From: Caldifarciminota bacterium
GTDB lineage: Bacteria > Hydrothermota > Hydrothermia > LBFQ01 > DSFT01
Direction of reading: 5' to 3'
DNA length: 11,876 nucleotides
Assembly: GCA_015494735.1 (NCBI GenBank)
Contig: WGAQ01000026.1
Location: 1-11,876, forward strand
Made by a program: the position numbers and the translations under genes. A model generated the notes under the pieces. That model had not been told where the DNA came from, searched no databases, and saw only the letters and a program-made list of their open reading frames with translations. Position 1 is the first letter of the stretch. Each line of letters begins with the position of its first letter. Of this stretch, positions 1 through 6,788 are shown in pieces.

Positions 1-203
1 GGCAGAATCAAACTGGTGAAACTGGCAGCCAGCATGACTCCTGCGGCGAATCCGAGGGATGCATCCATGAACTTCTGGGGAACTCTCCCTATTATCAGAA
101 CTATCATGGCACCCAGAGTGTTCAGAAGGGCTATGAAGAATCCGCCCACCAGACCGTTGCAGAGTACATTCCCCCTGCAGAAAGAGAATAGAAGTTCATC
201 CAT
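1..203 (-). CDS. ZIP-family metal transporter, N-terminal fragment (runs off left edge)
   Basis: The visible 67 residues are hydrophobic and carry the ZIP/ZupT-type stretch LGFAAGVMLAAS (about residues 50-61). This lies just after a first membrane helix (about 17-39) and a short basic loop (GRVPQKFMD). ZIP proteins import Zn2+, Fe2+ or other divalent metals across the inner membrane. The metal-binding His residues lie in later helices outside the window, so substrate cannot be judged. The ATG at 203 is supported by an ideal ribosome-binding site, GGAGGTG, four bases upstream (208-214). The gene follows rad50 by 53 bases but has its own promoter-like TAAAATTT at 241-248, predicting a leader of roughly 30 bases. 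Family assignment rests on the motif and hydropathy; the rest of the gene would confirm it. Confidence 0.85.
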   Translation of the reverse strand, partial: MDELLFSFCRGNVLCNGLVGGFFIALLNTLGAMIVLIIGRVPQKFMDASLGFAAGVMLAASFTSLIL

Positions 204-240
204 AGGGCACCTCCGGATGTTCGAAAGCGAATTACTGATG

Positions 241-248
241 AAATTTTA
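241..248 (-). promoter_or_regulatory. -10-like box TAAAATTT upstream of the ZIP gene
   Basis: The minus strand reads TAAAATTT 39 bases (counted from the end of TAAAAT) before the ZIP start, between the rad50 stop and the ZIP ribosome-binding site. It matches the 8-mer found before the other five transcription-unit starts. The best -35 candidate is weak (TGGAAG with a 16-base spacer). It is the only one of the six boxes that leaves room for a leader with a Shine-Dalgarno sequence. Confidence 0.5.
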
Positions 249-256
249 ATGGACCC

Positions 257-2653
257 TCAAAATTCTTCCACCGATGTGGTATTGCCCCTGCGATGGAATC
301 GGAATCTCCTGTGGGCATAGTCCGCCAGTCTTTCCTCGTGGGTTATAAGTATTATCTGGCTGTCGGGGTTCATCTTGACGAAGCTCTGAAGAATCTCCCC
401 CAGTTTTTCCACCCTGCGGGCATCCAGTCCGGCAGTGGGCTCGTCCATTACGATGGTTCTGAATCTTATGTCCAGCAGTCGGGCCATGGCCATGCGGATT
501 GCCAGGTTGAGGGCCACCCTCTCCCCTCCGGACATGTTCTGCACATAGACTCTGTTCCCCTGATGGGTGGTGGCGTATATGTTCATACCGGAAGAATCCG
601 TTTCGAAGTGTATTCCGTTGTACGCTTCCAGTTCGAAATCGCGAAAGTGGTTCCAGGTCAATATCTGGAGATTCCTGTCGTGGAAACTCTTGAGATGGTC
701 GATAAGCATGGCCACCCTGTCCCGGGCAGACGAATAGAACTCCCTCCTGCGGTAATAGGACTTCACCCTCGATATCTGCTCCTCTATATCCCTCTTTCTC
801 CTGCCCTTTTCCTCCAGGAGGGCCCCCTTTTCCCTAATCGAGGCCTCCAGCCTCCCCATCTCCGCGAGTATCGAATCCCTATCCCTGCGAAGGTCCCTCA
901 ATCTTCCCTCCAGAGAGTTCACATCCATAGCAGACAGGGTTTCCCTCACCTCCTCCATTCTCCGGGCAATCTCCTCCGGATTCGATTCCTCCAGTTCCTT
1001 CAGATACCTGTCCCTCAATCGAAGGGAATGGGTGTACTTCTCGTAAAAGGGCCTGTTCTCCTTCACATAATTCAGGACCTCATCGCAGTTCAGGTCTTCC
1101 ATGGATTGAAGGGCTTTCCTCTTCTGCTCATAGCGGGCTTTCTTCTCCTTCATCCTCTCGTACTGCCTGTACCTCTCCTCCAGAGCCCTGTACTCCCTGA
1201 CGCGCTTCCATTCCTCTATCAATTCTCTCCTCTCGTCTATCCATCGTCTGTGGGTTTTCAATTCCTCCAGCGCATCCCGTACCGAGAGACCCCTCTCCAA
1301 CTTTCTCTCCTCATCGGAAATCTGCTTCAGGCGGGATTCGATTTCCTTCACCCTCCTGTGCAGGTCTTCTATCTCCCGTGAGTATCTTTCCATAAGACGG
1401 GCAGCATGCTCCGGCGTAAGGGGAGCACCGCACACCGGACACTTCCCCTCCCTGCTCCCCTGCAGGGTCTCGATCACTTTCCTCTTTTCCTCCATAAGGG
1501 ATAGGACTCTTCCCCTCTCCGATATGAGTTTCTCCTTTTCCTCCTCCATCCTCCTCAGGAGGGATTCCATCGAGGACAGTCTCTCATCCGCAATGGGGAT
1601 GAAAGCCTCTATCTTCCTCTCCCCTATGTCCAGTTGACGGCCCACCGCATCCATCAACTCCACCACCCTCTTTCTGACCACCTCTATCTTCCTGAAATCC
1701 GGATTCTCCAGCATCCTCAGGTATTCCCCGTAAAGGCGAGCATCTTTCTCCATTTCCTCCATCCCGGAGAGTTCCTCCTCCAGACGGGCCACCTCCTCCT
1801 TCAGTTGCTTCTTCCTCAGAGCATCATCCCTGCGAGCCTCCCACCTGCGATACTCCTCGAATCTATAGCGATTCTTCCGAAGGAATTCCTCTACACCCTC
1901 CAGTTCCCTGCGGATTTTCTCCACCCTTTCCAGAGCGGACTTCAGCCTCACCATCTCCTTTTCCAGAGCTTCCCTTTCCCTGAGCTTCTTCTCCAGCTCC
2001 CCTATTTCCTCATCGAGTTTTCCAAGTTTTTCCCTCAGAACCGCGGACCTCTTCCTGGCGTCCTCTATCTCCCTGCTGAGGTCCTCCATCTCCCTGGTCA
2101 GACTTCGAATCTCCTCCTCGAGGGCCTGAAGGTTCATATCCCTTATGAACTCCGCATACCTGCGGCTCAGGGCGGAGAGGGCATCCATTATGGCCCTCAG
2201 GGTGTCCACTCCCACTATGCTCTCGTAGAGTTTAAGCCTTTCGGATGGGCTCCTATCGACGAAGGAGGTGGTCTCCCCCTGCTTTATCAGAAGGGTGTTG
2301 ACCAGTCTGCGGGGGGATATATTGAAGAAGCGGAACAGGTATTCCTTCAACTGGCTGGAGGATGTGATATCGACCCCCTCCGTTTCCACACCCCGCAGGG
2401 TCCTGCGGATACTCCTCAATCTGTCGCCGTCCAGATGGAGTTCCACCATCAGATTCCTGCTTCCATGTCTCACCAGTTCATCCTTCCTTCCATAATACAG
2501 GCCCCTTCCGAAGAGGGCGAAGTACAGAGCCTGAACAACGGAACTCTTTCCAGAGCCGTTGGAGCCCGTAATTATATTGATTCCGGGAGCAAACTCCAGA
2601 ATGGTATCCTCATGGGTGGTGAAATTAACCAGACGAATCCTCTCTATCCTCAT
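257..2653 (-). CDS. rad50: Rad50-type ATPase of the Mre11-Rad50 (SbcDC) complex
   Basis: This is an SMC-like ATPase that partners with Mre11 nuclease to bind, tether and resect DNA double-strand ends. The 798 residues show the family order. The Walker A GSNGSGKSS lies at about 30-38. Two long charged coiled-coil arms flank a zinc hook, CPVC (Cys405, Cys408), almost exactly at mid-protein. The ABC signature SGGE is at 708-711, Walker B ends in Asp737-Glu738 (IVMDEPTAGLD), and a final ITHEE follows. The length is nearer to archaeal and thermophile Rad50 than to the roughly 1050-residue E. coli SbcC. The start overlaps the end of mre11 by 29 bases and has a clear GGAGG six bases upstream (2660-2664), so it is translated from the mre11 transcript. 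All ATPase motifs look intact. Identification is secure; the name rad50 rather than sbcC is a preference. Confidence 0.97.
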   Translation of the reverse strand: MRIERIRLVNFTTHEDTILEFAPGINIITGSNGSGKSSVVQALYFALFGRGLYYGRKDELVRHGSRNLMVELHLDGDRLRSIRRTLRGVETEGVDITSSSQLKEYLFRFFNISPRRLVNTLLIKQGETTSFVDRSPSERLKLYESIVGVDTLRAIMDALSALSRRYAEFIRDMNLQALEEEIRSLTREMEDLSREIEDARKRSAVLREKLGKLDEEIGELEKKLREREALEKEMVRLKSALERVEKIRRELEGVEEFLRKNRYRFEEYRRWEARRDDALRKKQLKEEVARLEEELSGMEEMEKDARLYGEYLRMLENPDFRKIEVVRKRVVELMDAVGRQLDIGERKIEAFIPIADERLSSMESLLRRMEEEKEKLISERGRVLSLMEEKRKVIETLQGSREGKCPVCGAPLTPEHAARLMERYSREIEDLHRRVKEIESRLKQISDEERKLERGLSVRDALEELKTHRRWIDERRELIEEWKRVREYRALEERYRQYERMKEKKARYEQKRKALQSMEDLNCDEVLNYVKENRPFYEKYTHSLRLRDRYLKELEESNPEEIARRMEEVRETLSAMDVNSLEGRLRDLRRDRDSILAEMGRLEASIREKGALLEEKGRRKRDIEEQISRVKSYYRRREFYSSARDRVAMLIDHLKSFHDRNLQILTWNHFRDFELEAYNGIHFETDSSGMNIYATTHQGNRVYVQNMSGGERVALNLAIRMAMARLLDIRFRTIVMDEPTAGLDARRVEKLGEILQSFVKMNPDSQIILITHEERLADYAHRRFRFHRRGNTTSVEEF

Positions 2654-3809
2654 ACCTGGCCTCCAGGAATTCCATCAATTTCTCCCTCAGATTCCTCATT
2701 CCAGAATCCTCCATGGATTCCACTATCCCCTCAGCCTCCACCACCATATCGTAGAATTCTCCCAGGATTTCCCTCTTAATCCCCTCCATACCGGTCTCCT
2801 CCACCTCCACTGCCACCTCATCCGGCACTATATCGGCCCTTATGTGCTCGTAATACCCCCTGCTGCGGAATGTGTTTATTACGTGGCTGTACTCCTCCAT
2901 CTCCCGAACGTTGCGGGCCCTCAACTTCAGTATGAGGATGGGTTTCTTGTCGTGCTCCACCGGAATCTCCGACAATCTTTCCTCCAGCTCCTCCAGGGAT
3001 GGATAATCCATTCTGTACATGAGAAAAGGCCTGGGACTCCGGAGCACCACCTCCTCCACCCTGTAATTACCGGAGGACTCGAAATCGAAGACGAACACCC
3101 TCTTTCTCGTGGAGGGTTTCACCACTCCGCTCTCATCGTACTCGTACTCATCGAAGGACAGGGCTTCTGTGGAGCCCGCATATACGAAACCCCCATCCCT
3201 GTCCAGATGGGGGGTATGGAAGTGACCGACGAATCTGAAGTGGAAACCCTTCAATTCCTCGTGGGGAATATCGAGAGTCATGTTCTTCTTCTTCGCGGTA
3301 AATCCGTCTATAATCTGATGGAGAACGACGAAGTTCAGTCCATCGGACAGGTCCTCCAGTGCGGCGTTCACCACCCCCCTCAACGTCTGCCTGTCCCTCA
3401 CGAACGGAATGAGAAAGAATCGGGCTCCATCCATATCCACCTGTACGGGCCGGGGCCTTTCATGGGAGAGGACATCCCTGTACTCCGCATTGAATATATT
3501 GCCGGCCACGATGCCTATAAACCCAACGGGAGAAAGTCCGTCCACGTCAGCATAATCGTGATTCCCTGCCACCATGAGGATGGGAGCCTTTCTGGAGAAA
3601 TTCACCAGGTCCTCTATTATCCTCCTCTTGGTGAAATTGAGGGGATAGGGATTGTCGAAGAGGTCCCCGCTGTGTATTACGACGTCCGGGTCGTAAGAAA
3701 GGGCTATTTCGAACGCCTCCCTGAATGCATCGTAGAAATCCCGCGGAGAACTGTTCAAATTGTACCTGCGCTTTCCGATATGGGTATCGGACAGGTGAAC
3801 TATGCGCAT
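2625..3809 (-). CDS. mre11: Mre11-type nuclease of the Mre11-Rad50 (SbcDC) complex
   Basis: This is a Mn2+-dependent endo/exonuclease that processes DNA double-strand ends with Rad50. In its 394 residues the metallophosphoesterase motifs appear in order: LSDTHIG (Asp8, His10), HSGDLFD (Asp49), AGNHD (Asn83-His84-Asp85), VLHQ (His164) and GHFHTPH (His196, His198). All metal ligands are therefore present. The DTH form of motif I is common in archaeal and thermophile Mre11. The acidic C-terminal third would be the capping and Rad50-binding region. It is the first gene of the mre11-rad50 pair. The ATG at 3809 has no Shine-Dalgarno sequence; TAAAATTA sits nine bases upstream, suggesting a nearly leaderless message. 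The cytochrome operon upstream ends in a GC-rich hairpin just before this promoter. Confidence 0.97.
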   Translation of the reverse strand: MRIVHLSDTHIGKRRYNLNSSPRDFYDAFREAFEIALSYDPDVVIHSGDLFDNPYPLNFTKRRIIEDLVNFSRKAPILMVAGNHDYADVDGLSPVGFIGIVAGNIFNAEYRDVLSHERPRPVQVDMDGARFFLIPFVRDRQTLRGVVNAALEDLSDGLNFVVLHQIIDGFTAKKKNMTLDIPHEELKGFHFRFVGHFHTPHLDRDGGFVYAGSTEALSFDEYEYDESGVVKPSTRKRVFVFDFESSGNYRVEEVVLRSPRPFLMYRMDYPSLEELEERLSEIPVEHDKKPILILKLRARNVREMEEYSHVINTFRSRGYYEHIRADIVPDEVAVEVEETGMEGIKREILGEFYDMVVEAEGIVESMEDSGMRNLREKLMEFLEARYEDREDSSG

Positions 3810-3816
3810 GGATGGT

Positions 3817-3824
3817 TAATTTTA
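3817..3824 (-). promoter_or_regulatory. -10-like box TAAAATTA before mre11
   Basis: TAAAAT ends nine bases before the mre11 ATG, so normal -10 to start-site spacing gives a leader of only about 0-3 bases. A possible -35 (TTGGGG, 18-base spacer) overlaps the hairpin at 3830-3847, so transcription ending from the upstream operon and starting here may interfere. There is no ribosome-binding site between box and ATG. Confidence 0.55.
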
Positions 3825-3829
3825 TGGCA

Positions 3830-3847
3830 TGGGGGATGTCTCCCCCA
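3830..3847 (-). terminator. GC-rich hairpin after the cytochrome lipoprotein gene
   Basis: The minus strand reads TGGGGGA-GACA-TCCCCCA, a perfect 7-bp stem with a 4-base loop, starting one base after the stop codon at 3849-3851. It has no clear U-tract (TGCCATAAAA follows), so it may end transcription weakly or protect the 3' end. Its placement between two transcription units favours a terminator role. Confidence 0.5.
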
Positions 3848-3848
3848 A

Positions 3849-4322
3849 TCAATTACACGAGAGCACTCTTCCCACTTTTCCACCGGGTCTGTGGCAATCG
3901 TTGCATCCCCCGTAATACGCTTCGTATTCCATAACCCTGCTTTCTGTACCGCATTCCATAACCGCCTTATACCTGGCAGTGGTGAGGAGGGAATCGGTGT
4001 AGATATTGCCATAACGGTCCGTTGTAAGGACTATGGTGTCCGCGTCATCTGCGGACAGGAGGAGGATTCTCACACCGGAATCGGGTACACCTTCGGATAC
4101 ATTCCACACGGTTCCGGCATATCTGAACTTCGGCCTCTCCTCCTCTCCATCCTCGTATTCTGCAGTCCTATGACATACGAGACAGTCCTCCCGAAACTGA
4201 AGTTTACCGCCATCAATCATCACCAGGGCATGATTGTATCCATAATCCTCCTCACCCGGCCCCTCCACCTCGCACGAAGCGAGGAAAAAGGTCGCAATCA
4301 GCACGAGTCCAGCCCTCTTCAT
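3849..4322 (-). CDS. diheme c-type cytochrome lipoprotein with an inserted regulatory-like beta domain
   Basis: This is predicted to be an exported, lipid-anchored electron carrier. The 157 residues start with a lipoprotein signal: Lys-Arg, a hydrophobic stretch, then the lipobox LASC with Cys17 as the lipidation site. Two covalent heme motifs follow, CLVCH at 47-51 and CNDCH at 140-144. Between them lies an Ig-like or carboxypeptidase-regulatory-like segment of about 70 residues (from AGTVWNV to about 130, including the turn TTDRYGNIYT). A similar layout of two CxxCH motifs around such a domain is familiar from exported cytochrome lipoproteins of anaerobes. His31 is a candidate extra heme ligand. 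The ATG at 4322 is chosen over a start further upstream because it begins the signal peptide and has GAGG six bases before it, overlapping the preceding stop. It is last in the operon with the YceI-like and b561-like genes. Heme attachment is inferred from motifs. Confidence 0.87.
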   Translation of the reverse strand: MKRAGLVLIATFFLASCEVEGPGEEDYGYNHALVMIDGGKLQFREDCLVCHRTAEYEDGEEERPKFRYAGTVWNVSEGVPDSGVRILLLSADDADTIVLTTDRYGNIYTDSLLTTARYKAVMECGTESRVMEYEAYYGGCNDCHRPGGKVGRVLSCN

Positions 4323-4330
4323 GGTCCACC

Positions 4331-4864
4331 TCAGAAGATTATCCAGAGCCCGGTGAGGGCCGAAAGTCCGCTGGCTATGAGCATCCACGTTCTGTGCTGG
4401 TCGTAGTATCCCCTGAAGGCAAGGTATCCGGCATACAGATAACTGCCCGTGGCGGCATAGGCGAGGGTGCCATGAATGAGCCTCCGGGTCTGACCTTCAT
4501 CCCCCCACAGTTTGATTATGTTGTATGTCCCTATTGCAGACTGAACGGTGGAAAGGGTAAATATGGTGTATCCGATAGCCCTGTGGGAAAGCCTCAGATA
4601 ATCGGGAGGCGTCTGATTGTTCTCGTACATATTGAGGGTATAGAGACCGGTCCCCACCTCGAACAGGCTCCCGAGTATGATTCCATAACCTATCCACCTG
4701 TGCAACTCGAATGTGGTCCTGCTCTCCTCTTCTTCAGCGAAGTCCTCCAGATAATTTTCGAAGGAATCCAGAGTATCCTCGTACTCCTGCATGAAGGCGG
4801 ATACCCCGTAGAGGGGCAGTCCGGCAAAACCCTGACTGCTGAACGATAACAACAGAACCATCAT
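4331..4864 (-). CDS. four-helix b561-type membrane protein, probable transmembrane diheme b cytochrome
   Basis: These 177 residues comprise a short hydrophobic N-terminus (MMVLLLSFSSQGFAG), an acidic segment to about residue 50, and four membrane helices at about 57-77, 95-118, 131-150 and 158-177. A histidine stands at the start of every helix: His55, His94, His131 and His157. Because the helices alternate direction, His55/His131 would lie at one face of the membrane and His94/His157 at the other. This is the arrangement expected for two b hemes carrying electrons across the membrane, as in cytochrome b561 proteins. The start is set by an ATGA overlap with the yceI-like stop and by GGAGGTG five bases upstream. 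The gene lies between a YceI-like gene and a c-type cytochrome gene; in E. coli yceI is also paired with a b561 gene (yceJ). Membrane topology is clear; heme binding is inferred. Confidence 0.78.
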   Translation of the reverse strand: MMVLLLSFSSQGFAGLPLYGVSAFMQEYEDTLDSFENYLEDFAEEEESRTTFELHRWIGYGIILGSLFEVGTGLYTLNMYENNQTPPDYLRLSHRAIGYTIFTLSTVQSAIGTYNIIKLWGDEGQTRRLIHGTLAYAATGSYLYAGYLAFRGYYDQHRTWMLIASGLSALTGLWIIF

Positions 4865-5406
4865 TTCTTCACCTCCAGTATTATGCTACCCTCCACCTCC
4901 ACATCGTCCGGAGCCTTCTTTACAAATCCGAACAGCGATGGGGGTTTGATGCCGAAGTCGGTGAATTTGACATGTCTCCCCGTGGTCAACTGGAGCCTGT
5001 CTTCCGAAATCCACTCGTACTTTATCTTCCAGGAATACTCCTTTGCCTTACCCTTCACCTTCAGCGTACCATTCAGCTCCACCTCTCCGCTTCCCCCTTC
5101 CAGAACCTTCTTCACGATATCCGCCGGCACCCTGGCAGTGAAGAATATGAACTTGTGCTTCGGATATCCCAGTATCTTGGCCACTTCCCTGTCCCTGGTG
5201 GTATTGCCCGACTTGAAGGAACGTACGGGAATTATCATCCTTATATCCAGGGAGGTATCGGGATTTATCCTGGTATCCACCTTTATAGCCCTGCTCTTTC
5301 CAGACACCGGATCCGGAAGCGCACCCATAGCCTTCAGGACGGTCTTATACTGCACCGACCCCGAAACCAGACTGACCCCCGAAAGGGCAATTAGAATCAA
5401 TTGCAT
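4861..5406 (-). CDS. YceI-like periplasmic lipocalin-fold protein
   Basis: These 181 residues have YceI family features: VRSFKSGNTTRDREVAKILG followed by a P-K-F-I-F-F strand, the G-T-L-K-V-K-G hairpin and a late TDFGI...DDVEVEGSIILE segment. YceI proteins form a lipocalin-like barrel that holds isoprenoid quinones or similar lipids in the periplasm. The N-terminus MQLILIALSGVSLVSG is a hydrophobic, signal-like stretch with no basic residue. A TTG two codons earlier (5412) is possible, but that codon abuts the promoter box, so the ATG at 5406 is preferred. It is the first gene of the operon and overlaps the b561-like gene by four bases. The neighbours suggest it supplies or senses a lipid electron carrier for the two cytochromes; this role is inferred. 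Confidence 0.87.
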   Translation of the reverse strand: MQLILIALSGVSLVSGSVQYKTVLKAMGALPDPVSGKSRAIKVDTRINPDTSLDIRMIIPVRSFKSGNTTRDREVAKILGYPKHKFIFFTARVPADIVKKVLEGGSGEVELNGTLKVKGKAKEYSWKIKYEWISEDRLQLTTGRHVKFTDFGIKPPSLFGFVKKAPDDVEVEGSIILEVKK

Positions 5407-5410
5407 GTCC

Positions 5411-5440
5411 AAATTTTAATTCGATGATACCCATCTTCAA
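5411..5440 (-). promoter_or_regulatory. promoter of the yceI-b561-cytochrome operon (TTGAAG-N16-TAAAAT)
   Basis: This is the best-formed promoter in the window: a -35 of TTGAAG (forward 5435-5440), a 16-base spacer and a -10 of TAAAATTT (forward 5411-5418). Only six bases separate TAAAAT from the ATG at 5406, so transcription should begin at or next to the A of the start codon. No ribosome-binding site can fit. The mRNA is predicted to be leaderless. Confidence 0.65.
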
Positions 5441-5594
5441 TAAATCCCGGTGTAATGGGCTTCGCAGATAAACATCGCTTCATCCATTCGATAAAAATCC
5501 CATCCCATTACATGCCACATGGAATCTTCCATCGGACTCGACATGGACCTCGGCAGTCTATCGCACGTAATACCGTCCAATTGAAGCAATGCCT

Positions 5595-5602
5595 TAAAAT
5601 TT
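5595..5602 (+). promoter_or_regulatory. -10-like box TAAAATTT before the TPR gene
   Basis: TAAAAT ends seven bases before the ATG at 5608, predicting a leaderless mRNA. It also fixes the start, since the frame stays open upstream to 5455. No good -35 is seen at 16-18 bases; a TTGAAG at 5581-5586 is too close (8-base spacer). Confidence 0.55.
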
Positions 5603-5607
5603 GTTCC

Positions 5608-6783
5608 ATGGAACTGGTGCTCATATTTCTGGTGCAGCAGGAGCCTGTGACTCCCAGGGACTCCGCTATAATGTGGACCGCGGTTGCAAAAGACTACATG
5701 CTCAAGGAGAATTATCAGAAGGTTATAGAAAATACGCGCAGAGCCCTGAAGCACGATTCCACCTACACCACTGCATACCTCATAATGGCAAAAGCCTTCC
5801 TGCACTTGAACATGCCTGATTCCGCCATATCCATATACGAACTCATGGTGAAGAAATTCCCCGATAAGCCCGAGGGGTACCAGGGACTGGGATACGTTTA
5901 CGGGGTCGTGAAAAAGGATTACGAAAAGGCGATAGAGTATTACAGAAAGGCCCTCGAACTGGACCCCACCAACGAATCCATCCTCTTTGGCCTTGCGAAG
6001 GTTTACGAGGAAGCAGGAAAACCGGGAGAAGCCAGGACCCTGTACGAAGCCCTCATAAAGAAGTATCCGGAGCAACTCAAGTTCTACATAGCCTATGCCA
6101 AATTCCTGTACGACATCAAGGACTACAAGGCAGCCTCCGATATAATCGAAAAGGCATACGAGATGGACAGCGCCAATGTGGATATATGGAAACTGGGATA
6201 CAAGATAAACGGTGACTACTACAAGAAACTGAAAAAGGAAAATCCCGAAAGCCCCGATGTGGTGAAGTATGCGAAGAGGACCATAAAGTACCTGAAGAAA
6301 CTGTACGAGAAGGAACCCGACAACTTTAAATATGCATACGACCTCGCCGATGCATACGTGGTGGCGGGGATGGGTCAGAAAGCCATATCCCTTCTGAAGA
6401 AACTGGCCGAAAAGAAGAATCACTCCTCCATTTACATAAAACTCGGCTATGTCTATAGCGAAAACCTGAAGGACCTGGCCAATGCGGAGAAGATGTACAA
6501 GAAGGCTCTGGAGCTGGCAAAGCAGGAGGGCTCGGCCAAGAATATCTCCTTCATCTATGTGAATCTGGGGGACATATACTACGACAGGGCCACAGCCCTG
6601 AGGAAGAAGAAGCAGTACTGCAAAGCATACAGGGTTTACGATACAGCCATCGCATATTACAGCAAGGCCCTCAGCGAAGGGGAAATTCCATCCGAGAGTT
6701 TGAAGAAGTACGTTCTCAAGAAGAAGGACGTGACGAAGAAGTACAGACAGATAGCATGGAGGAAGTGCAACAACATAGACTGA
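5608..6783 (+). CDS. tetratricopeptide-repeat protein
   Basis: The 391 residues are nearly all TPR helices, with about eight or nine repeats. A consensus-like unit runs from GYQGLGYVYG to AIEYYRKALELDP, followed by others such as ILFGLAKVYEEAGKPGEA and IYIKLGYVYSENLKDLANAE. TPR proteins are scaffolds for protein binding. A lysine-rich C-terminus follows the last repeat. The start at 5608 gives a short hydrophobic N-terminus (MELVLIFLVQQEPV) that could be a minimal export signal, although it has no basic residue; if so, the protein would act in the periplasm. The 51 upstream codons of the open frame are rejected because they precede the promoter box and look non-coding. The HNH gene begins five bases after the stop, so the two are co-transcribed. 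The repeat class is secure; the partner is unknown. Confidence 0.92.
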   Translation: MELVLIFLVQQEPVTPRDSAIMWTAVAKDYMLKENYQKVIENTRRALKHDSTYTTAYLIMAKAFLHLNMPDSAISIYELMVKKFPDKPEGYQGLGYVYGVVKKDYEKAIEYYRKALELDPTNESILFGLAKVYEEAGKPGEARTLYEALIKKYPEQLKFYIAYAKFLYDIKDYKAASDIIEKAYEMDSANVDIWKLGYKINGDYYKKLKKENPESPDVVKYAKRTIKYLKKLYEKEPDNFKYAYDLADAYVVAGMGQKAISLLKKLAEKKNHSSIYIKLGYVYSENLKDLANAEKMYKKALELAKQEGSAKNISFIYVNLGDIYYDRATALRKKKQYCKAYRVYDTAIAYYSKALSEGEIPSESLKKYVLKKKDVTKKYRQIAWRKCNNID

Positions 6784-6788
6784 AATAG

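Larger units (their letters stand above)
5407..5607. other. divergent intergenic region between the yceI-like operon and the TPR operon
   Basis: About 200 bases hold both outward promoters at their edges (5411-5440 minus, 5595-5602 plus). The middle contains a 9-bp inverted repeat, TGTAATGGG at 5451-5459 and CCCATTACA at 5504-5512, separated by 44 bases. Its left arm lies just beyond the -35 of the yceI-like promoter, a plausible place for a regulator to bind. I see no RNA gene or convincing small gene here. A 35-codon minus-strand frame ending at 5437 is open but unsupported. Confidence 0.5.

Noticed and set aside
16..249. 77-codon plus-strand frame at the left edge
   Set aside because: The minus strand here encodes a recognisable ZIP transporter start with an excellent ribosome site; the plus frame is its shadow.
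4323..4388. 22-codon upstream extension of the cytochrome lipoprotein
   Set aside because: It overlaps the end of the b561-like gene and precedes a perfect lipoprotein signal with its own GAGG ribosome site.
2559..4406. 615-codon plus-strand open frame opposite mre11 and the cytochrome gene, plus other long antisense frames over rad50 and the TPR gene
   Set aside because: The opposite strand carries clearly recognised proteins with all family motifs. The antisense frames have no known domains and exist because the real genes rarely use TTA, CTA and TCA codons, whose complements are stops.
5437..5541. 35-codon minus-strand frame in the divergent intergenic region, rich in Met, Trp and Tyr
   Set aside because: It is only the tail of a longer shadow frame over the TPR gene. 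Its GAGGT is just two bases from the ATG, it has no promoter box, and it has no similarity I recognise.
5455..5607. Upstream extension of the TPR gene by 51 codons
   Set aside because: The extension has no ribosome site, reads like non-coding sequence and contains the promoter box; the ATG at 5608 fits the box and the hydrophobic N-terminus.
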